NCBI GenBank assembly: GCA_017989135.1
Contig: JAGNQL010000006.1
Span: forward strand, 1-52,798
Length of the DNA stretch: 52,798 nucleotides
Source: Burkholderiales bacterium
Lineage (GTDB): Bacteria; Pseudomonadota; Gammaproteobacteria; Burkholderiales; Casimicrobiaceae
Direction: 5' to 3'
Shown here: positions 8,369-17,406 of the stretch, piece by piece
Numbering within the stretch: the stretch's first letter is position 1
How the letters are laid out: each line of letters opens with the position of its first letter
The notes under the pieces: generated by a model
What the model saw: only the letters and a program-made list of their open reading frames with translations
What the model was told of the DNA's origin: nothing
Databases searched by the model: none
Program-made: the position numbers and the translations under genes

Positions 8369-9322
8369 ATGCTGATTAAACGTCCCACCGACATTTTGCC
8401 TTCAGAAATCACTTCGCAGGCCCAATTCAACGCGCGTCGCGATTGGATCAAGCAGGCGGCCTCGATGGGTTTGATCGCTGGCTTGCCGGCGATCACCGCG
8501 TGCACCGCTGAAGCGCAAGGCGCGCGGCTGGCCGGTGTGAAGCCCAATCCAGCGTTTCTGCTGCCTGAGGAAAAGATCAACAAGTTCGACGAATTCAAGA
8601 ATTACTGCAATTTCTATGAGTTCGGCACCGACAAAACCGATCCGCCGGCTTACGCTAAGTCACTGAAAACGAGACCGTGGACAGTGGCGGTCGAGGGTGA
8701 AGTGTTGAAGCCCAAGGTGTTCGACATCGACGAGCTATACAAACTCGCGCCGCTCGAAGAGCGCGTGTATCGCTTTCGTTGCGTAGAGGCGTGGTCGATG
8801 GTCGTGCCGTGGGTGGGCTTTCCGCTATCAGCCCTCATCAACCAAGTGCAGCCCAAGGGCAACGCCAAGTACGTGGAGTTCGTTACGCTTGCCGACAAAG
8901 CGCAAATGCCCGGTCTGCGTGGTGGCATGCTCGACTGGCCATACACCGAAGGGCTTCGCATGGACGAAGCGATGCATCCGCTGACGCTCTTGACGCTCGG
9001 TGCGTTCGGCGAAATGTTGCCGAATCAAAACGGCGCGCCGATTCGCATGACGATTCCGTGGAAATACGGCTTCAAAGGCGGTAAATCTATCGTCAAAATT
9101 CGCTTCGTCGAGAAGGAGCCTCGCACTGCATGGGTTAAAGCCGGGCCGCAGGAGTACGGCTTCTATTCCAACGTGAACCCCACGGTTGATCACATGCGTT
9201 GGAGCCAAGCCACGGAGCGCCGACTTGGCGAATTCAGCAAACGCAAGACGCTCATGTTTAACGGCTATGCGGATCAAGTGGCTTCGATGTACGCGGGCAT
9301 GGACTTAAAGAAACTGTTCTGA
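8369..9322 (+). CDS. msrP: Protein-methionine-sulfoxide reductase catalytic subunit MsrP
   Basis: Periplasmic molybdopterin enzyme (formerly YedY) that repairs oxidised methionines in envelope proteins, using electrons from MsrQ. About 317 residues from ATG 8369, chosen because AAAGGA (8357-8362) sits six bases before it; a TTG at 8363 also opens the frame. A Tat-type N-terminus is visible ([20 protein letters not shown]). The Mo-coordinating Cys138 lies in [37 protein letters not shown] is also typical. It lies upstream of msrQ, separated by a DUF2306 gene. Confidence 0.95.
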   Translation: MLIKRPTDILPSEITSQAQFNARRDWIKQAASMGLIAGLPAITACTAEAQGARLAGVKPNPAFLLPEEKINKFDEFKNYCNFYEFGTDKTDPPAYAKSLKTRPWTVAVEGEVLKPKVFDIDELYKLAPLEERVYRFRCVEAWSMVVPWVGFPLSALINQVQPKGNAKYVEFVTLADKAQMPGLRGGMLDWPYTEGLRMDEAMHPLTLLTLGAFGEMLPNQNGAPIRMTIPWKYGFKGGKSIVKIRFVEKEPRTAWVKAGPQEYGFYSNVNPTVDHMRWSQATERRLGEFSKRKTLMFNGYADQVASMYAGMDLKKLF

Positions 9323-9510
9323 TGTGATGCATCGGTTTCGATGATCTGTATGGTGAGGTGCGAACAGGTCGCCGTACGAAAGGCGTCAGAACCGCTCGCG
9401 CTGATTTTTGGTCGTTGGCGACGCCCGGTGACCAGCGGTCGCGTGCGAGTTGTGGTCAATGAGAATGATCGCTGAAATGACCCCATCGCCTTCACGTAAC
9501 GTTCTTCCCC

Positions 9511-9918
9511 ATGAGCCCAGACACCTACCAAAACGTCTATCTGCCACTCGCGTACGCGCACTTGGCCACCATCGTGCCCGCGTTTGTGATTGGCTCGTAC
9601 ATGATGTTCGCGCGCAAAGGCTCGCCCTTGCACCGTTTGCTCGGCAAAATCTACATGCTGCTCATGCTTGCCACGGCAGTGATTACGCTTTTCATGCCCG
9701 CACTCGTCGGTCCGTCGGTGCTGGGGCATTTTGGGTTCATTCATCTGTTTAGCGCGCTAGTGCTGATCTCGGTTCCGCGCGCCTACCTCGCTGCCAAGCG
9801 CCACGACGTGAAAACGCACGCAGGAAGCATGATCGGCCTCTACGTAGGGGGCATGCTTATCGCTGGCGCCTTCACCTTTATGCAGGGGCGCCTGCTCAAC
9901 ACGTGGCTATTTCATTGA
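9511..9918 (+). CDS. DUF2306 family membrane protein
   Basis: 135 residues with about four transmembrane helices: 17-34, 47-66, 72-92 and 107-128 approximately. It has the DUF2306-like pattern RKGSPLHRLLGKIYMLLML followed by HFGFIHLFSALVLISVPRAYLAAKRHDVKTHAGSM. The conserved His residues face the membrane interior and could bind haem or metal, but this is inference. It is placed between msrP and msrQ, and its stop (TGA 9916-9918) overlaps the msrQ reading frame, so the two are likely co-translated. No function is established. A role in electron transfer to MsrP/MsrQ is a reasonable guess only. Confidence 0.75.
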   Translation: MSPDTYQNVYLPLAYAHLATIVPAFVIGSYMMFARKGSPLHRLLGKIYMLLMLATAVITLFMPALVGPSVLGHFGFIHLFSALVLISVPRAYLAAKRHDVKTHAGSMIGLYVGGMLIAGAFTFMQGRLLNTWLFH

Positions 9919-10556
9919 CCCAATCTACACCCGCGCGCACGTGGCGCAACCCCAGCAATAGCGCCGTCACGCGCGTCAAGTGGGCGCTGATTCTCATTGG
10001 TATGCTGCCGCTGGCGCGGCTCGTCGCGGGCTTTTTCACTAATTCGTTAGGCGCAAACCCAATCGAGTTCATCACGCGCTCAACGGGTACTTGGACGCTC
10101 GTGGGGCTCGCGCTCACGCTGGCGATTACACCGCTGCGAACCCTGCTTAACTGGCCGTGGCTTGTTCGCCTGCGCCGCACGGCGGGATTGCTTGCGTTTT
10201 TTTACGCGGCACTGCACTTCACGACCTACATCTGGTTTGATCGCTTCTTTGATGTGGGCGATATTCTCAAAGACATCGTTAAACGCCCGTTCATCACCGT
10301 TGGATTTGCTGCGTTCGTGCTGCTTATTCCGCTCGCGGTCACCTCAAACAACGCCATCATCAAAAAGCTAGGCGCGAAACTCTGGCAGCGCATTCATTAC
10401 TTGGTCTACTTGATCGCCGTGTTGGCCGTGATTCACTACTGGTGGTTGGTGAAAAAAGACCTCACGCAACCGATCATCTACGCAGTGGTGTTCGCGCTGC
10501 TTCTGGGCCAACGTGTGTTTTGGAAATGGCATAAGGTGCGGGTCGCCCGCGCGTAG
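9903..10556 (+). CDS. msrQ: Haem-containing membrane subunit MsrQ
   Basis: Inner-membrane b-type haem protein (formerly YedZ) that passes electrons from the quinone pool or flavin reductases to MsrP. 217 residues, six predicted helices. Ferric-reductase-like His residues appear in FFYAALHFTTYIWFD and LWQRIHYLVYLIAVLAVIHYWW, and RPFITVGFAAFVLLIPLAVTSNN is typical. The start is uncertain: GTG 9903 gives the full frame, while TTG 9915 overlaps the upstream stop as TTGA, a common coupling arrangement. Either way it overlaps the DUF2306 gene. Confidence 0.93.
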   Translation: MAISLTQSTPARTWRNPSNSAVTRVKWALILIGMLPLARLVAGFFTNSLGANPIEFITRSTGTWTLVGLALTLAITPLRTLLNWPWLVRLRRTAGLLAFFYAALHFTTYIWFDRFFDVGDILKDIVKRPFITVGFAAFVLLIPLAVTSNNAIIKKLGAKLWQRIHYLVYLIAVLAVIHYWWLVKKDLTQPIIYAVVFALLLGQRVFWKWHKVRVARA

Positions 10557-10677
10557 CGCCCGCAGCGGTAACGCAAATTCATGCAGGTTTCGCATACGCT
10601 CTCGCATTGAAGCGCGCATCTGCCTAACATTGCTCGTATCGGTTGCCACAAGCGCCAAAACATACGATTCGATACCC

Positions 10678-11940
10678 ATGAAACGCGTTCTCGTTCTCGG
10701 CGCCGGCATTCTCGGCGTTCATACGGCTTACTTTTTGCGCCAACGTGGCTACGAGGTGACGGTGATTGACCGGCAGCCCGGCCCAGCGCTCGAAACCAGC
10801 TTTGCCAATGGCAGCCAAATCTCGGTGAGCCAATCTGACCCGTGGGCGAGCCCGCACGCGCCATTCAAGATTTTGAAATGGCTGGGCAAGGAAGACGCGC
10901 CGTTGTTGTTTCGCCTCAAGCTCGATGTGAACCAATGGCGCTGGGGCTTGCGATTCCTCTACGAATGCCTGCCGAGTCGCGCTGAGCACAACACACTGCA
11001 AGCCATGCGTCTGTCCGAATACAGCCGCCGCACGCTGCAAATGCTGCGCAAAGAAACGGGCATTCAATACGATCACGCCGAAGCCGGAATCATGATGATT
11101 CACTCCGACGCTCAGAGCTTCGATGACGCCGCGAAAGCCGCGCAACTTCTGATCCGGAATGGCGAACGCCGCGATGTGCTGTCGGTGGAGGAAGCGGTAC
11201 GCATTGAACCCGCGTTGGCGCACACTGCGCCCACGTTGGCGGGTGCGATTTACGCCCCAAACGACGAATCGGGCGATGCCTACAAGTTCACTATTGCCAT
11301 GGCCGAGCAAGCCGCTGCAATGGGGGTTGAGTTTCGTTACAACACAACGATCAAGCGCATCGATCGTGCGAGTGGCGAAGTCAGTGGCGTGGTCGTGACG
11401 CATGCCGACCGTCCTGACGAAACACTGACCGCCGACGCATACGTCGTCGCGCTCGGTTCGTACTCCTCGGCGCTCCTGCGCGACGTAGGGGTTGACGCGC
11501 TGGTCTACCCCGCCAAGGGCTACAGCGCAACGCTCCCCATCGTCAATCAGGCAAGCGCACCGAAGGGCAGCATCACCGACGATGAAATGAAGATCGTTTT
11601 CACTACGATTGGCCAACGTTTGCGTATTGCCGGCACCGCAGAACTCAACGGGTTTGACACCACGCTAAATCCCGTTCGCTGTGAAGCGCTTACGCGACGC
11701 GCGAAGCACCACTTTCCTGATCTGTGCGATTGGGCTGCGGTTGAGTATTGGACCGGCCTGCGCCCTGCAACGCCATCGAACTTGCCCATCATCGGCCAAT
11801 CGAAACTCAAAAACTTGTACCTCAACACGGGGCACGGCACGCTGGGTTGGACCGAGGGACCGGGCTCCGCGCGAGCGTTGGCGGACATCATCGCGGGCCA
11901 GAAACCCGAGGTCGACTATGCGTTTTTGGGGATGCAATAG
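10678..11940 (+). CDS. dadA: D-amino acid dehydrogenase
   Basis: FAD-dependent inner-membrane-associated enzyme that oxidises D-amino acids (notably D-Ala) to 2-oxo acids and feeds electrons to the respiratory chain. The frame is open from 10513, but the family start is MKRVLVLGAGILGVHTAYFL at ATG 10678, a Rossmann GxGxxG motif, giving 420 residues. Other family features are SFANGSQISVSQSDPWASP, LKWLGKEDAPLLFR, the late YWTGLRPATPSNLPIIG and NTGHGTLGWTEGPGSARALADII. It lies directly upstream of dacC and dat, two other D-amino-acid genes. Confidence 0.93.
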   Translation: MKRVLVLGAGILGVHTAYFLRQRGYEVTVIDRQPGPALETSFANGSQISVSQSDPWASPHAPFKILKWLGKEDAPLLFRLKLDVNQWRWGLRFLYECLPSRAEHNTLQAMRLSEYSRRTLQMLRKETGIQYDHAEAGIMMIHSDAQSFDDAAKAAQLLIRNGERRDVLSVEEAVRIEPALAHTAPTLAGAIYAPNDESGDAYKFTIAMAEQAAAMGVEFRYNTTIKRIDRASGEVSGVVVTHADRPDETLTADAYVVALGSYSSALLRDVGVDALVYPAKGYSATLPIVNQASAPKGSITDDEMKIVFTTIGQRLRIAGTAELNGFDTTLNPVRCEALTRRAKHHFPDLCDWAAVEYWTGLRPATPSNLPIIGQSKLKNLYLNTGHGTLGWTEGPGSARALADIIAGQKPEVDYAFLGMQ

Positions 11941-11988
11941 GGCACGCCTCGTAAAATTGAGTTCCGTTCCGTCAATTAGTTTGCCTAC

Positions 11989-13209
11989 GTGATTGCTCAC
12001 CCTTGCTCCCGCCGCGCGACTGCTGCGCTCGTCTCGCTTTCGCTCGTCGCGTCGGTGTTTGCGCAATCACCCGCAACCGTAGCCGTACCCCCGCGCGATG
12101 CTGTCACGACGCCCGCGGCGTTGGCGGCCGTGGCTCCGGTGGCTGTTCCGTCCGTCAACGCCAGCGCGTATCTCGTCGTCGAAGCTACCAGTGGCCAGGT
12201 ACTCGCCGAACTCAACACGCGGCAGCGTCGCGAGCCCGCCTCTCTCACCAAGCTGATGACGGCGTACTTGGTGTTTGATGCGTTGCATCAGAAAAAATTG
12301 AGTCTCAGCCAAACAGTGCATGTGTCCGAGCGTGCGTGGAAGGCCGAAGGCTCGCGCATGTTCATACAACCGGGCAAATCGATCACGACTGAAGAGCTGT
12401 TGCGCGGTCTCATCATTCAATCGGGAAACGACGCCGCGATTACGCTGGCGATTGCCGTGAGTGGCGCGGAGTCTGCGTTTGTTAACGCGATGAACCGCGA
12501 AGCCAAGCGCCTGGGCATGAACGACACTGCGTTCCTCAACCCAACGGGTTTGCCGGCGCAAGGCCACTATTCAACCGCGCATGACTTAGCGGTCTTGTCC
12601 CTTGCGCTGATGCGCGACTTCCCGCAGTACACGCGCTTCTACGCGGAAAAAACATTCACCTACAACCGCATTACGCAAGACAATCGCAATCGCTTGCTGT
12701 TTCTCGACCCGACTGTAGACGGTCTGAAAACCGGTCATACCGACGCAGCGGGGTGGTGCCTCATTTCGACGGTCAATCGCCCGCCGCGCAGGCTGCTCAC
12801 GGTCGTGCTCGGTGCGCCGAACGACGCGGCGCGTATCGCTGAATCACGCAACCTCATTGAGTGGGCGTTCTCTGCCTTCGAGGGGAAACGCATGTACGAG
12901 GCGAAAAAATCAGTCGCCACGTTGCGCGTGTGGAAGTCTGACGTGAGCGCGATTCCTGTCGGCTTCAACGACGACGTGACCGCCGTCGCGGACGCTGGAA
13001 GACTCTCCGACCTCACCAGCGAGCTCAAGCTCGACGAACGCAAGATCGCGCCAATCCTAGCTGGCGACAAAGTCGGCACGCTAGTCGTCAAGCGTGCGGG
13101 TAGTGTGATTTATGAACGCGACGTCGTGGCGATGGAGCCGGCGCTGTCGGGTTCTATTTGGAAGCGTGCGTGGCACACGGTGGTGTTGTGGTGGAAAGGA
13201 TTGTTCTAA
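11989..13209 (+). CDS. dacC: D-alanyl-D-alanine carboxypeptidase (PBP5/6 type)
   Basis: Periplasmic penicillin-binding protein that removes the terminal D-Ala of peptidoglycan pentapeptides. 406 residues from GTG 11989. A signal peptide ends near VFAQ. Active-site motifs are SLTK (Ser85, Lys88), SGN (145-147) and KTG (247-249). A C-terminal beta domain and a final amphipathic segment (SIWKRAWHTVVLWWKGLF) for membrane attachment follow. Its TAA stop overlaps the ATG of dat by one base (TAATG), so the two are translationally coupled. The freed D-Ala is a substrate for the proteins on either side. Confidence 0.93.
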   Translation: MIAHPCSRRATAALVSLSLVASVFAQSPATVAVPPRDAVTTPAALAAVAPVAVPSVNASAYLVVEATSGQVLAELNTRQRREPASLTKLMTAYLVFDALHQKKLSLSQTVHVSERAWKAEGSRMFIQPGKSITTEELLRGLIIQSGNDAAITLAIAVSGAESAFVNAMNREAKRLGMNDTAFLNPTGLPAQGHYSTAHDLAVLSLALMRDFPQYTRFYAEKTFTYNRITQDNRNRLLFLDPTVDGLKTGHTDAAGWCLISTVNRPPRRLLTVVLGAPNDAARIAESRNLIEWAFSAFEGKRMYEAKKSVATLRVWKSDVSAIPVGFNDDVTAVADAGRLSDLTSELKLDERKIAPILAGDKVGTLVVKRAGSVIYERDVVAMEPALSGSIWKRAWHTVVLWWKGLF

Positions 13210-14054
13210 TGATTTATTTGAATGGGGCTTGGATGCCCATTGAAGAAGCCAAGGTCAGCGTCTTGGACCGTGGTTTCATTTATGGTGATGGCGTGTACGA
13301 GTACGTGCCCGTCATCAAAGGCAAACCATATCGCCTAGAGCAGCATCTCATTCGTTTAGATAATTCGTGCAAAGAAATCGGTTTGAAAAATCCGTACACG
13401 AATGCCGAATGGACGAAGCTCGTGCATGAAATCGTGGCTAAAAACGGCACGCATGATCAAGGCGTGTACTGGCAAATTACGCGTGGTGTGGCCAAGCGCG
13501 ATCACAGTTTTCCAGTGGGCGTGGAGCCTACGGTTTTTATGATGTCCAACCCGTTGCCAAAGCTCACGCACGAGCAAATCGACAATGGCGTGCCTTGCTA
13601 CACCTTCCCGGACACGCGTTGGCATCGTTGCCACATCAAAAGTATTTCGCTCTTGGGCAATGTGCTCGCCAAGCAGCACGCAAGCGAGCAAGGCGGCGCA
13701 GAAGTTGTCATGTTGCGCGATGGATTTCTAACTGAAGCCGCTGCGTCGAATGTGTTCTGCGTGTTCGGCGATACCATCGTTTCCGCACCGAAAGATCACC
13801 ATATTCTCGGTGGCATCACGCTCGACGCGGTGGTGGACCACGCAGCCGCTGCGGGCATGAAACTCGAAGTTCGCCCGGTGTCGGAAGCCGAGATGTGGGC
13901 GGCGGATGAAATGTGGCTGTCGTCCTCCAGCAAGGGCGTCCTCGCCATCACCACGCTTGACGACAAGCCGATTGGCAACGCTGCACACAAGGGCAAGCCG
14001 GGTCCCGTGTTCAAAAAAATGTTCGCATTGGTCCAAGCCGATCTGTACGGTTGA
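13209..14054 (+). CDS. dat: D-amino acid aminotransferase
   Basis: PLP enzyme of fold class IV that moves amino groups between D-amino acids and 2-oxo acids, for example making D-Glu and pyruvate from D-Ala and 2-oxoglutarate. The start is ATG 13209, overlapping the dacC stop and preceded by AAAGGA inside dacC, giving 281 residues. It shows VLDRGFIYGDGVYEYVPV near the start and HIKSISLLGNVLAKQ with the PLP lysine at 144. LTEAAASNVFCVFGD and ILGGITLDAV follow. Specificity for D-amino acids rather than branched-chain ones is inferred from this pattern and from dadA and dacC next door. Confidence 0.92.
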   Translation: MIYLNGAWMPIEEAKVSVLDRGFIYGDGVYEYVPVIKGKPYRLEQHLIRLDNSCKEIGLKNPYTNAEWTKLVHEIVAKNGTHDQGVYWQITRGVAKRDHSFPVGVEPTVFMMSNPLPKLTHEQIDNGVPCYTFPDTRWHRCHIKSISLLGNVLAKQHASEQGGAEVVMLRDGFLTEAAASNVFCVFGDTIVSAPKDHHILGGITLDAVVDHAAAAGMKLEVRPVSEAEMWAADEMWLSSSSKGVLAITTLDDKPIGNAAHKGKPGPVFKKMFALVQADLYG

Positions 14055-14108
14055 TTGAGGCAGCTGTTGCCCCAACCTTAAGTGGATTCGAGATAACTGG
14101 AGCGCACC

Positions 14109-14450
14109 ATGACTGAAGATTCAAAGAAGCGTACGCCGGTGCCGAGCGCTACTGCTGCTCCCGCCAAAGCGGTGGGCGGCGCGCCGTCGTACAAAGACAC
14201 TTTGTTTGAGTTTCCGACGGTATACCCACTCAAGATCGCAGGCAAGAACACAGTCGAGTTGGAAGCGACGGTGATTGACATTGTGCGCCGTCATGTCGAA
14301 GACTTTGATCACACGACGCTCACGGTTCGTGAATCGAAGGGCGGCAAGTACCTTGCCGTTTCAGTTAGTTTTACCGCGCGCTCAAAGCCGCAGCTTGACG
14401 CACTCTATCAAGATTTGACTGATCATCCGCACATCGTGTGGGCACTCTAA
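14109..14450 (+). CDS. ybeD: DUF493 family protein (YbeD-like)
   Basis: A 113-residue cytoplasmic protein of the DUF493/YbeD family, a small alpha-beta fold resembling the regulatory domain of 3-phosphoglycerate dehydrogenase. The core begins at DTLFEFPTVYPLKIAGKN; TLTVRESKGGKYLAVSVSFTARSKPQLDALYQDLTDHPHIVWAL closes it. The first 30 residues are Ala/Pro-rich and unlike E. coli YbeD. GGAG precedes ATG 14109 by about seven bases. It sits directly upstream of lipB-lipA, as in many proteobacteria, so a link to lipoate metabolism is possible but unproven. Confidence 0.9.
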   Translation: MTEDSKKRTPVPSATAAPAKAVGGAPSYKDTLFEFPTVYPLKIAGKNTVELEATVIDIVRRHVEDFDHTTLTVRESKGGKYLAVSVSFTARSKPQLDALYQDLTDHPHIVWAL

Positions 14451-14466
14451 TCCCTCGCGATTGCGC

Positions 14467-15135
14467 ATGAAAATTCGCTCACTCGGCCGCGTTGATTACG
14501 AAACAACCTGGGCCGAGATGCGCGCTTTCACCGACGCGCGAACAAAGGACACCGAAGACGAACTGTGGGTCGTGGAGCATGCAAGTGTGTTCACGCAGGG
14601 CATCGCGGGCAAACAAGAACATCTATTGTTTAACCCGAGCAACATTCCCGTCGTAAAAACGGATCGAGGCGGTCAGATCACGTATCACGGGCCAGGCCAA
14701 GCGCTGGTCTACGTCATGTTTGATCTCAAACGTGCGGGTTACGGCGTGCGCGAACTCGTCATGCGCATCGAAAACGCGGTGATTCAATTGCTCGCAAGCT
14801 TCGGCATCGAAGCCTACGGCAAGCGCGATGCGCCGGGCGTCTATGTGCGTGCACAAAAAGGGCTTGAAGCCAAGATCGCTTCTCTGGGCCTCAAAGTGCG
14901 CAACGGCAGCACCTATTACGGTGTCGCGTTTAACGTGGATATGGATTTGGCGCCGTTTGCTTGTATTAACCCGTGTGGCTATCAAGGTTTGCAGGTGACG
15001 GATTTGAATGCGATGCTGGTCGCCGCACCTGGGCGCATCACGCTCGAAGCGGCCGGCGCAGCACTGGCTGCAATGCTTGAGAAAACATTGATTGCACCGG
15101 CTCCGATCAAAGCTGGTGAGAAAATAGTGGAATGA
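14467..15135 (+). CDS. lipB: Octanoyl-[ACP]:protein N-octanoyltransferase LipB
   Basis: Moves octanoate from acyl carrier protein to the lipoyl domains of 2-oxoacid dehydrogenases and the glycine cleavage H protein. The start [12 protein letters not shown] at ATG 14467 is preferred over the in-frame TTG six bases earlier. Motifs are [29 protein letters not shown], the catalytic Lys136 ([14 protein letters not shown]) and Cys166 in [14 protein letters not shown]. 222 residues. The 3' end overlaps lipA by four bases (ATGA). Confidence 0.96.
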   Translation: MKIRSLGRVDYETTWAEMRAFTDARTKDTEDELWVVEHASVFTQGIAGKQEHLLFNPSNIPVVKTDRGGQITYHGPGQALVYVMFDLKRAGYGVRELVMRIENAVIQLLASFGIEAYGKRDAPGVYVRAQKGLEAKIASLGLKVRNGSTYYGVAFNVDMDLAPFACINPCGYQGLQVTDLNAMLVAAPGRITLEAAGAALAAMLEKTLIAPAPIKAGEKIVE

Positions 15136-16136
15136 ACACAGACACCCCTAATGTGGCCGCGATTCCAGACAACGCAGCCGGCGCACCACTGAATAACGCA
15201 GCTGGCGTTAAGCACAAAGGCGAGGGCAAAACCTCGCGTATCCCGATCAAGGTGATCAGCGCGCCGATGTTGCGTAAGCCTGATTGGATTCGCGTGAAGG
15301 CACCGACCGGCGAACACGCTACGCGCTTCACCGAAATCAAGAAAATTCTTCGTGAGCACAACCTGTATTCGGTGTGCGAAGAGGCGAGCTGCCCGAACAT
15401 CGGCGAGTGCTTCGGCAAGGGAACGGCCACGTTCATGATCATGGGCGACATTTGCACGCGGCGTTGTCCGTTCTGCGATGTGGGTCACGGTCGACCCAAT
15501 CCGCTCGACGAAAACGAGCCGAAAAACCTCGCAAAAACCATCGCCGCTTTGCGCTTAAAGTACGTGGTGATCACCAGCGTGGATCGCGACGATCTGAGGG
15601 ACGGTGGCTCAGGCCATTTCGTTGAATGCATCAAAGAAGTTCGCGCGCAATCGCCGCAAACGCAAATCGAAGTTTTGGTACCGGACTTCCGGGGTCGCGT
15701 GGACAAAGCACTAGCGATTCTCGAAGCAGCCCCGCCGGACATCATGAATCACAACCTCGAAACGGTGCCGCGCCTATATAAGCAAGCACGGCCAGGCTCG
15801 GACTACGCGCATTCGCTCGCGCTGCTGCGCGATTTCAAAGCGAAGATCCCACACGTTCCGACAAAGAGTGGCCTGATGGTTGGCCTCGGCGAAACCGACG
15901 AAGAAATTCTGCAAGTCATGCGCGACATGCGCGCGCACAATATCGACATGCTCACCATCGGGCAGTATTTGCAGCCGTCAAAAGACCACTTGCCAGTGCT
16001 GCGCTACGTGCACCCCGACACCTTTGCCATGTTCGAGCGCGAGGCATACGCAATGGGCTTCAAGCACGCAGCGGTAGGCGCCATGGTGCGCTCGTCGTAC
16101 CACGCTGATAAGCAGGCAGACGGAGTGGTGGGGTAA
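15132..16136 (+). CDS. lipA: Lipoyl synthase LipA
   Basis: Radical-SAM enzyme that inserts two sulfurs into protein-bound octanoate to form lipoate. 334 residues. The auxiliary cluster cysteines are Cys82, Cys87 and Cys93 ([12 protein letters not shown]), and the SAM cluster is CTRRCPFC (108, 112, 115). [36 protein letters not shown] and the C-terminal RSSYHADKQ also match, the last carrying the serine ligand of the auxiliary cluster. The first 45 residues are a variable extension. It overlaps lipB, completing the octanoyl-to-lipoyl pathway. Confidence 0.97.
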   Translation: MNTDTPNVAAIPDNAAGAPLNNAAGVKHKGEGKTSRIPIKVISAPMLRKPDWIRVKAPTGEHATRFTEIKKILREHNLYSVCEEASCPNIGECFGKGTATFMIMGDICTRRCPFCDVGHGRPNPLDENEPKNLAKTIAALRLKYVVITSVDRDDLRDGGSGHFVECIKEVRAQSPQTQIEVLVPDFRGRVDKALAILEAAPPDIMNHNLETVPRLYKQARPGSDYAHSLALLRDFKAKIPHVPTKSGLMVGLGETDEEILQVMRDMRAHNIDMLTIGQYLQPSKDHLPVLRYVHPDTFAMFEREAYAMGFKHAAVGAMVRSSYHADKQADGVVG

Positions 16137-16328
16137 TAAAGGGGCTGTACGTGGCCCTCCGCCGGGACCTCTCTCGTCGAGGACTTTGCGCGCTGAGCGC
16201 AGCCTTCATGCAATCAGCATTTTTGGTGAGGAACATTCCGGAGTTTCAGCCTTGGACGCGGTCGTTTCCGTCGGGCCTTGTCTGACGGCTTCGGCATCGA
16301 AGCACGATCTCCGCAACGACTTCGACAT

Positions 16329-16448
16329 ACAGCTTTATCGCTCTAACGACAGTAATTTGGACGTTACAGCCGAATTTATTGATTAGTCGACTTTGTGCGA
16401 TATTGCCTTCAACGCAAGGCTGAGCAGCGGTATGGACCGAAAAGCTGT
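16329..16448. repeat. About 120-bp palindromic repeat, copy 2
   Basis: 120 bp from ACAGCTTTATCGCTCTAACG to a right end that reads ACAGCTTTTCGGTCCATACC in reverse complement. In reverse complement its central and right parts align with copy 4 at 41119: both carry a TCGACT core and a CTGTCGTT....ATAAAGCTGT end. It lies 192 bp past the lipA stop in a convergent gap. Confidence 0.8.
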
Positions 16449-16467
16449 ATTCGCTATGGACGAAAAG

Positions 16468-16488
16468 AAGCCCGCACGAGGCGGGCTT
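16468..16488. terminator. Candidate hairpin terminator between lipA and the response regulator
   Basis: AAGCCCGC (16468-16475) pairs perfectly with GCGGGCTT (16481-16488) across a 5-base loop. Only short A/T runs flank it. It lies between convergent genes, so it could serve both directions. Confidence 0.55.
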
Positions 16489-16492
16489 GAGT

Positions 16493-16543
16493 CCTTGGCG
16501 ACCTGATAAGACCGGAGGTGTATCGAGGGGGTGGTCTCCAAGG
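16493..16543. other. Long stem of unknown role
   Basis: CCTTGGCGACC (16493-16503) and GGTCTCCAAGG (16533-16543) pair at 10 of 11 positions around a 29-base loop. It follows the GC hairpin directly. It could be part of a small RNA or of a 3' untranslated region; no further support is visible. Confidence 0.4.
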
Positions 16544-16676
16544 GGCACACTGTGTTTCTAGACTGATCTAGAGCATGCAGGTGTCATATTAAGTGCTGCT
16601 CGCGCGCTTGTCAAGCGGACAGCCTCGTTTGCTGCGAGAGCCAAATGTCGATGTTGGTTCGGTCGCGTTGCGCTCG

Positions 16677-17357
16677 TCACTCTCGCTCAGCCAAAAAGGC
16701 CGATGCCGCCACCACCGCCTCTGTGCGGTTGTTGACGTTAAGCGTGCGGAAAATCGCCAGCACATGCACTTTCACCGTGCCTTCGGACAGGCCAAGTTCT
16801 CGCGCGATTGACTTGTTGGGCATGCCCCGCGCCAAAAGCCTAAGCACCTCTAGCTGGCGTCCGGTGAGGTTGTTAAACGACACGTCCGACGGGCGAGTGG
16901 CCGGTGGCGTTGTGCTGTTCGTACGACTGTCGACGTCGTTCGACAATAAACGAGCCGGCGCATAGGTACCTCCCGCTAACACTAGACGCATTGCCTGCAG
17001 AATCACGGCAGCCGAATCTGTCTTCGGAATAAAGCCCGCCGCACCCGCCGCGAGTAGTTCGCGCACCCTCGCTGAATCTTCCGCGCCCGACATCACGACA
17101 ATTCGCGTCAAAGGATTCTCGGAAATCAAACTAACAAACCAACCGACTCCGCTCACACCCGGCATGCGCCAGTCAACCAACGCGACGTTGACAGGATATC
17201 CTGCTTCCGCGCGCTCTGCGAGGCAGGTGCGCGTGGTGTCGGCATCATCAGCCGTGAACATTTCCACCTCGTGCGTCAGTGTGCTGAGGGAGTGTTGCAG
17301 CGCAAGCCGCACAAGCTCGTGATCATCAGCGATAAGTAGCGATATGCTGTCGGACAT
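16677..17357 (-). CDS. LuxR/NarL-type response regulator
   Basis: 226 residues from the ATG at 17355-17357 (MSDSISLLIADDHELVRLAL); the open frame runs further upstream but would enter the divergent kinase gene. The N-terminal receiver has acidic residues in ADDH, phospho-acceptor Asp62 (VALVDWRMPG) and a Lys in FIPKTDSA. The C-terminal LuxR helix-turn-helix is complete: LTGRQLEVLRLLARGMPNKSIARELGLSEGTVKVHVLAIFRTLNVNNRTEAV. It lies divergent from two histidine kinases with only about 49 bp between start codons, so these are its likely partners. Target genes are unknown. Confidence 0.92.
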   Translation of the reverse strand: MSDSISLLIADDHELVRLALQHSLSTLTHEVEMFTADDADTTRTCLAERAEAGYPVNVALVDWRMPGVSGVGWFVSLISENPLTRIVVMSGAEDSARVRELLAAGAAGFIPKTDSAAVILQAMRLVLAGGTYAPARLLSNDVDSRTNSTTPPATRPSDVSFNNLTGRQLEVLRLLARGMPNKSIARELGLSEGTVKVHVLAIFRTLNVNNRTEAVVAASAFLAERE

Positions 17358-17406
17358 GAATGGGCTATTTAAGTCGGGGCAGGCGGGAGGCGAGCGTCTC
17401 ACGGCA

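Larger units (their letters stand above)
16137..16676. other. 540-bp gene-free region between lipA and a convergent regulator
   Basis: No convincing gene was found here; short frames such as 16186-16386 lack a ribosome site and any known motif. It holds palindromic repeat copy 2 (16329-16448), a GC hairpin (16468-16488), a second long stem (16493-16543) and a doubled TCTAGA palindrome (16557-16572). It is the most structure-rich non-coding stretch in the window. Confidence 0.6.

Noticed and set aside
10624-11616. 330-residue frame opposite dadA
   Set aside because: Antisense to a clear D-amino acid dehydrogenase; no family pattern and no ribosome site.
16186-16386. 66-residue ORF after lipA
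   Set aside because: It runs into palindromic repeat copy 2, lacks a ribosome site and has no recognisable motif.
16557-16572. Doubled TCTAGA palindrome as an insertion footprint
   Set aside because: Two 6-bp palindromes 4 bp apart can arise by chance, and no inserted element is present.
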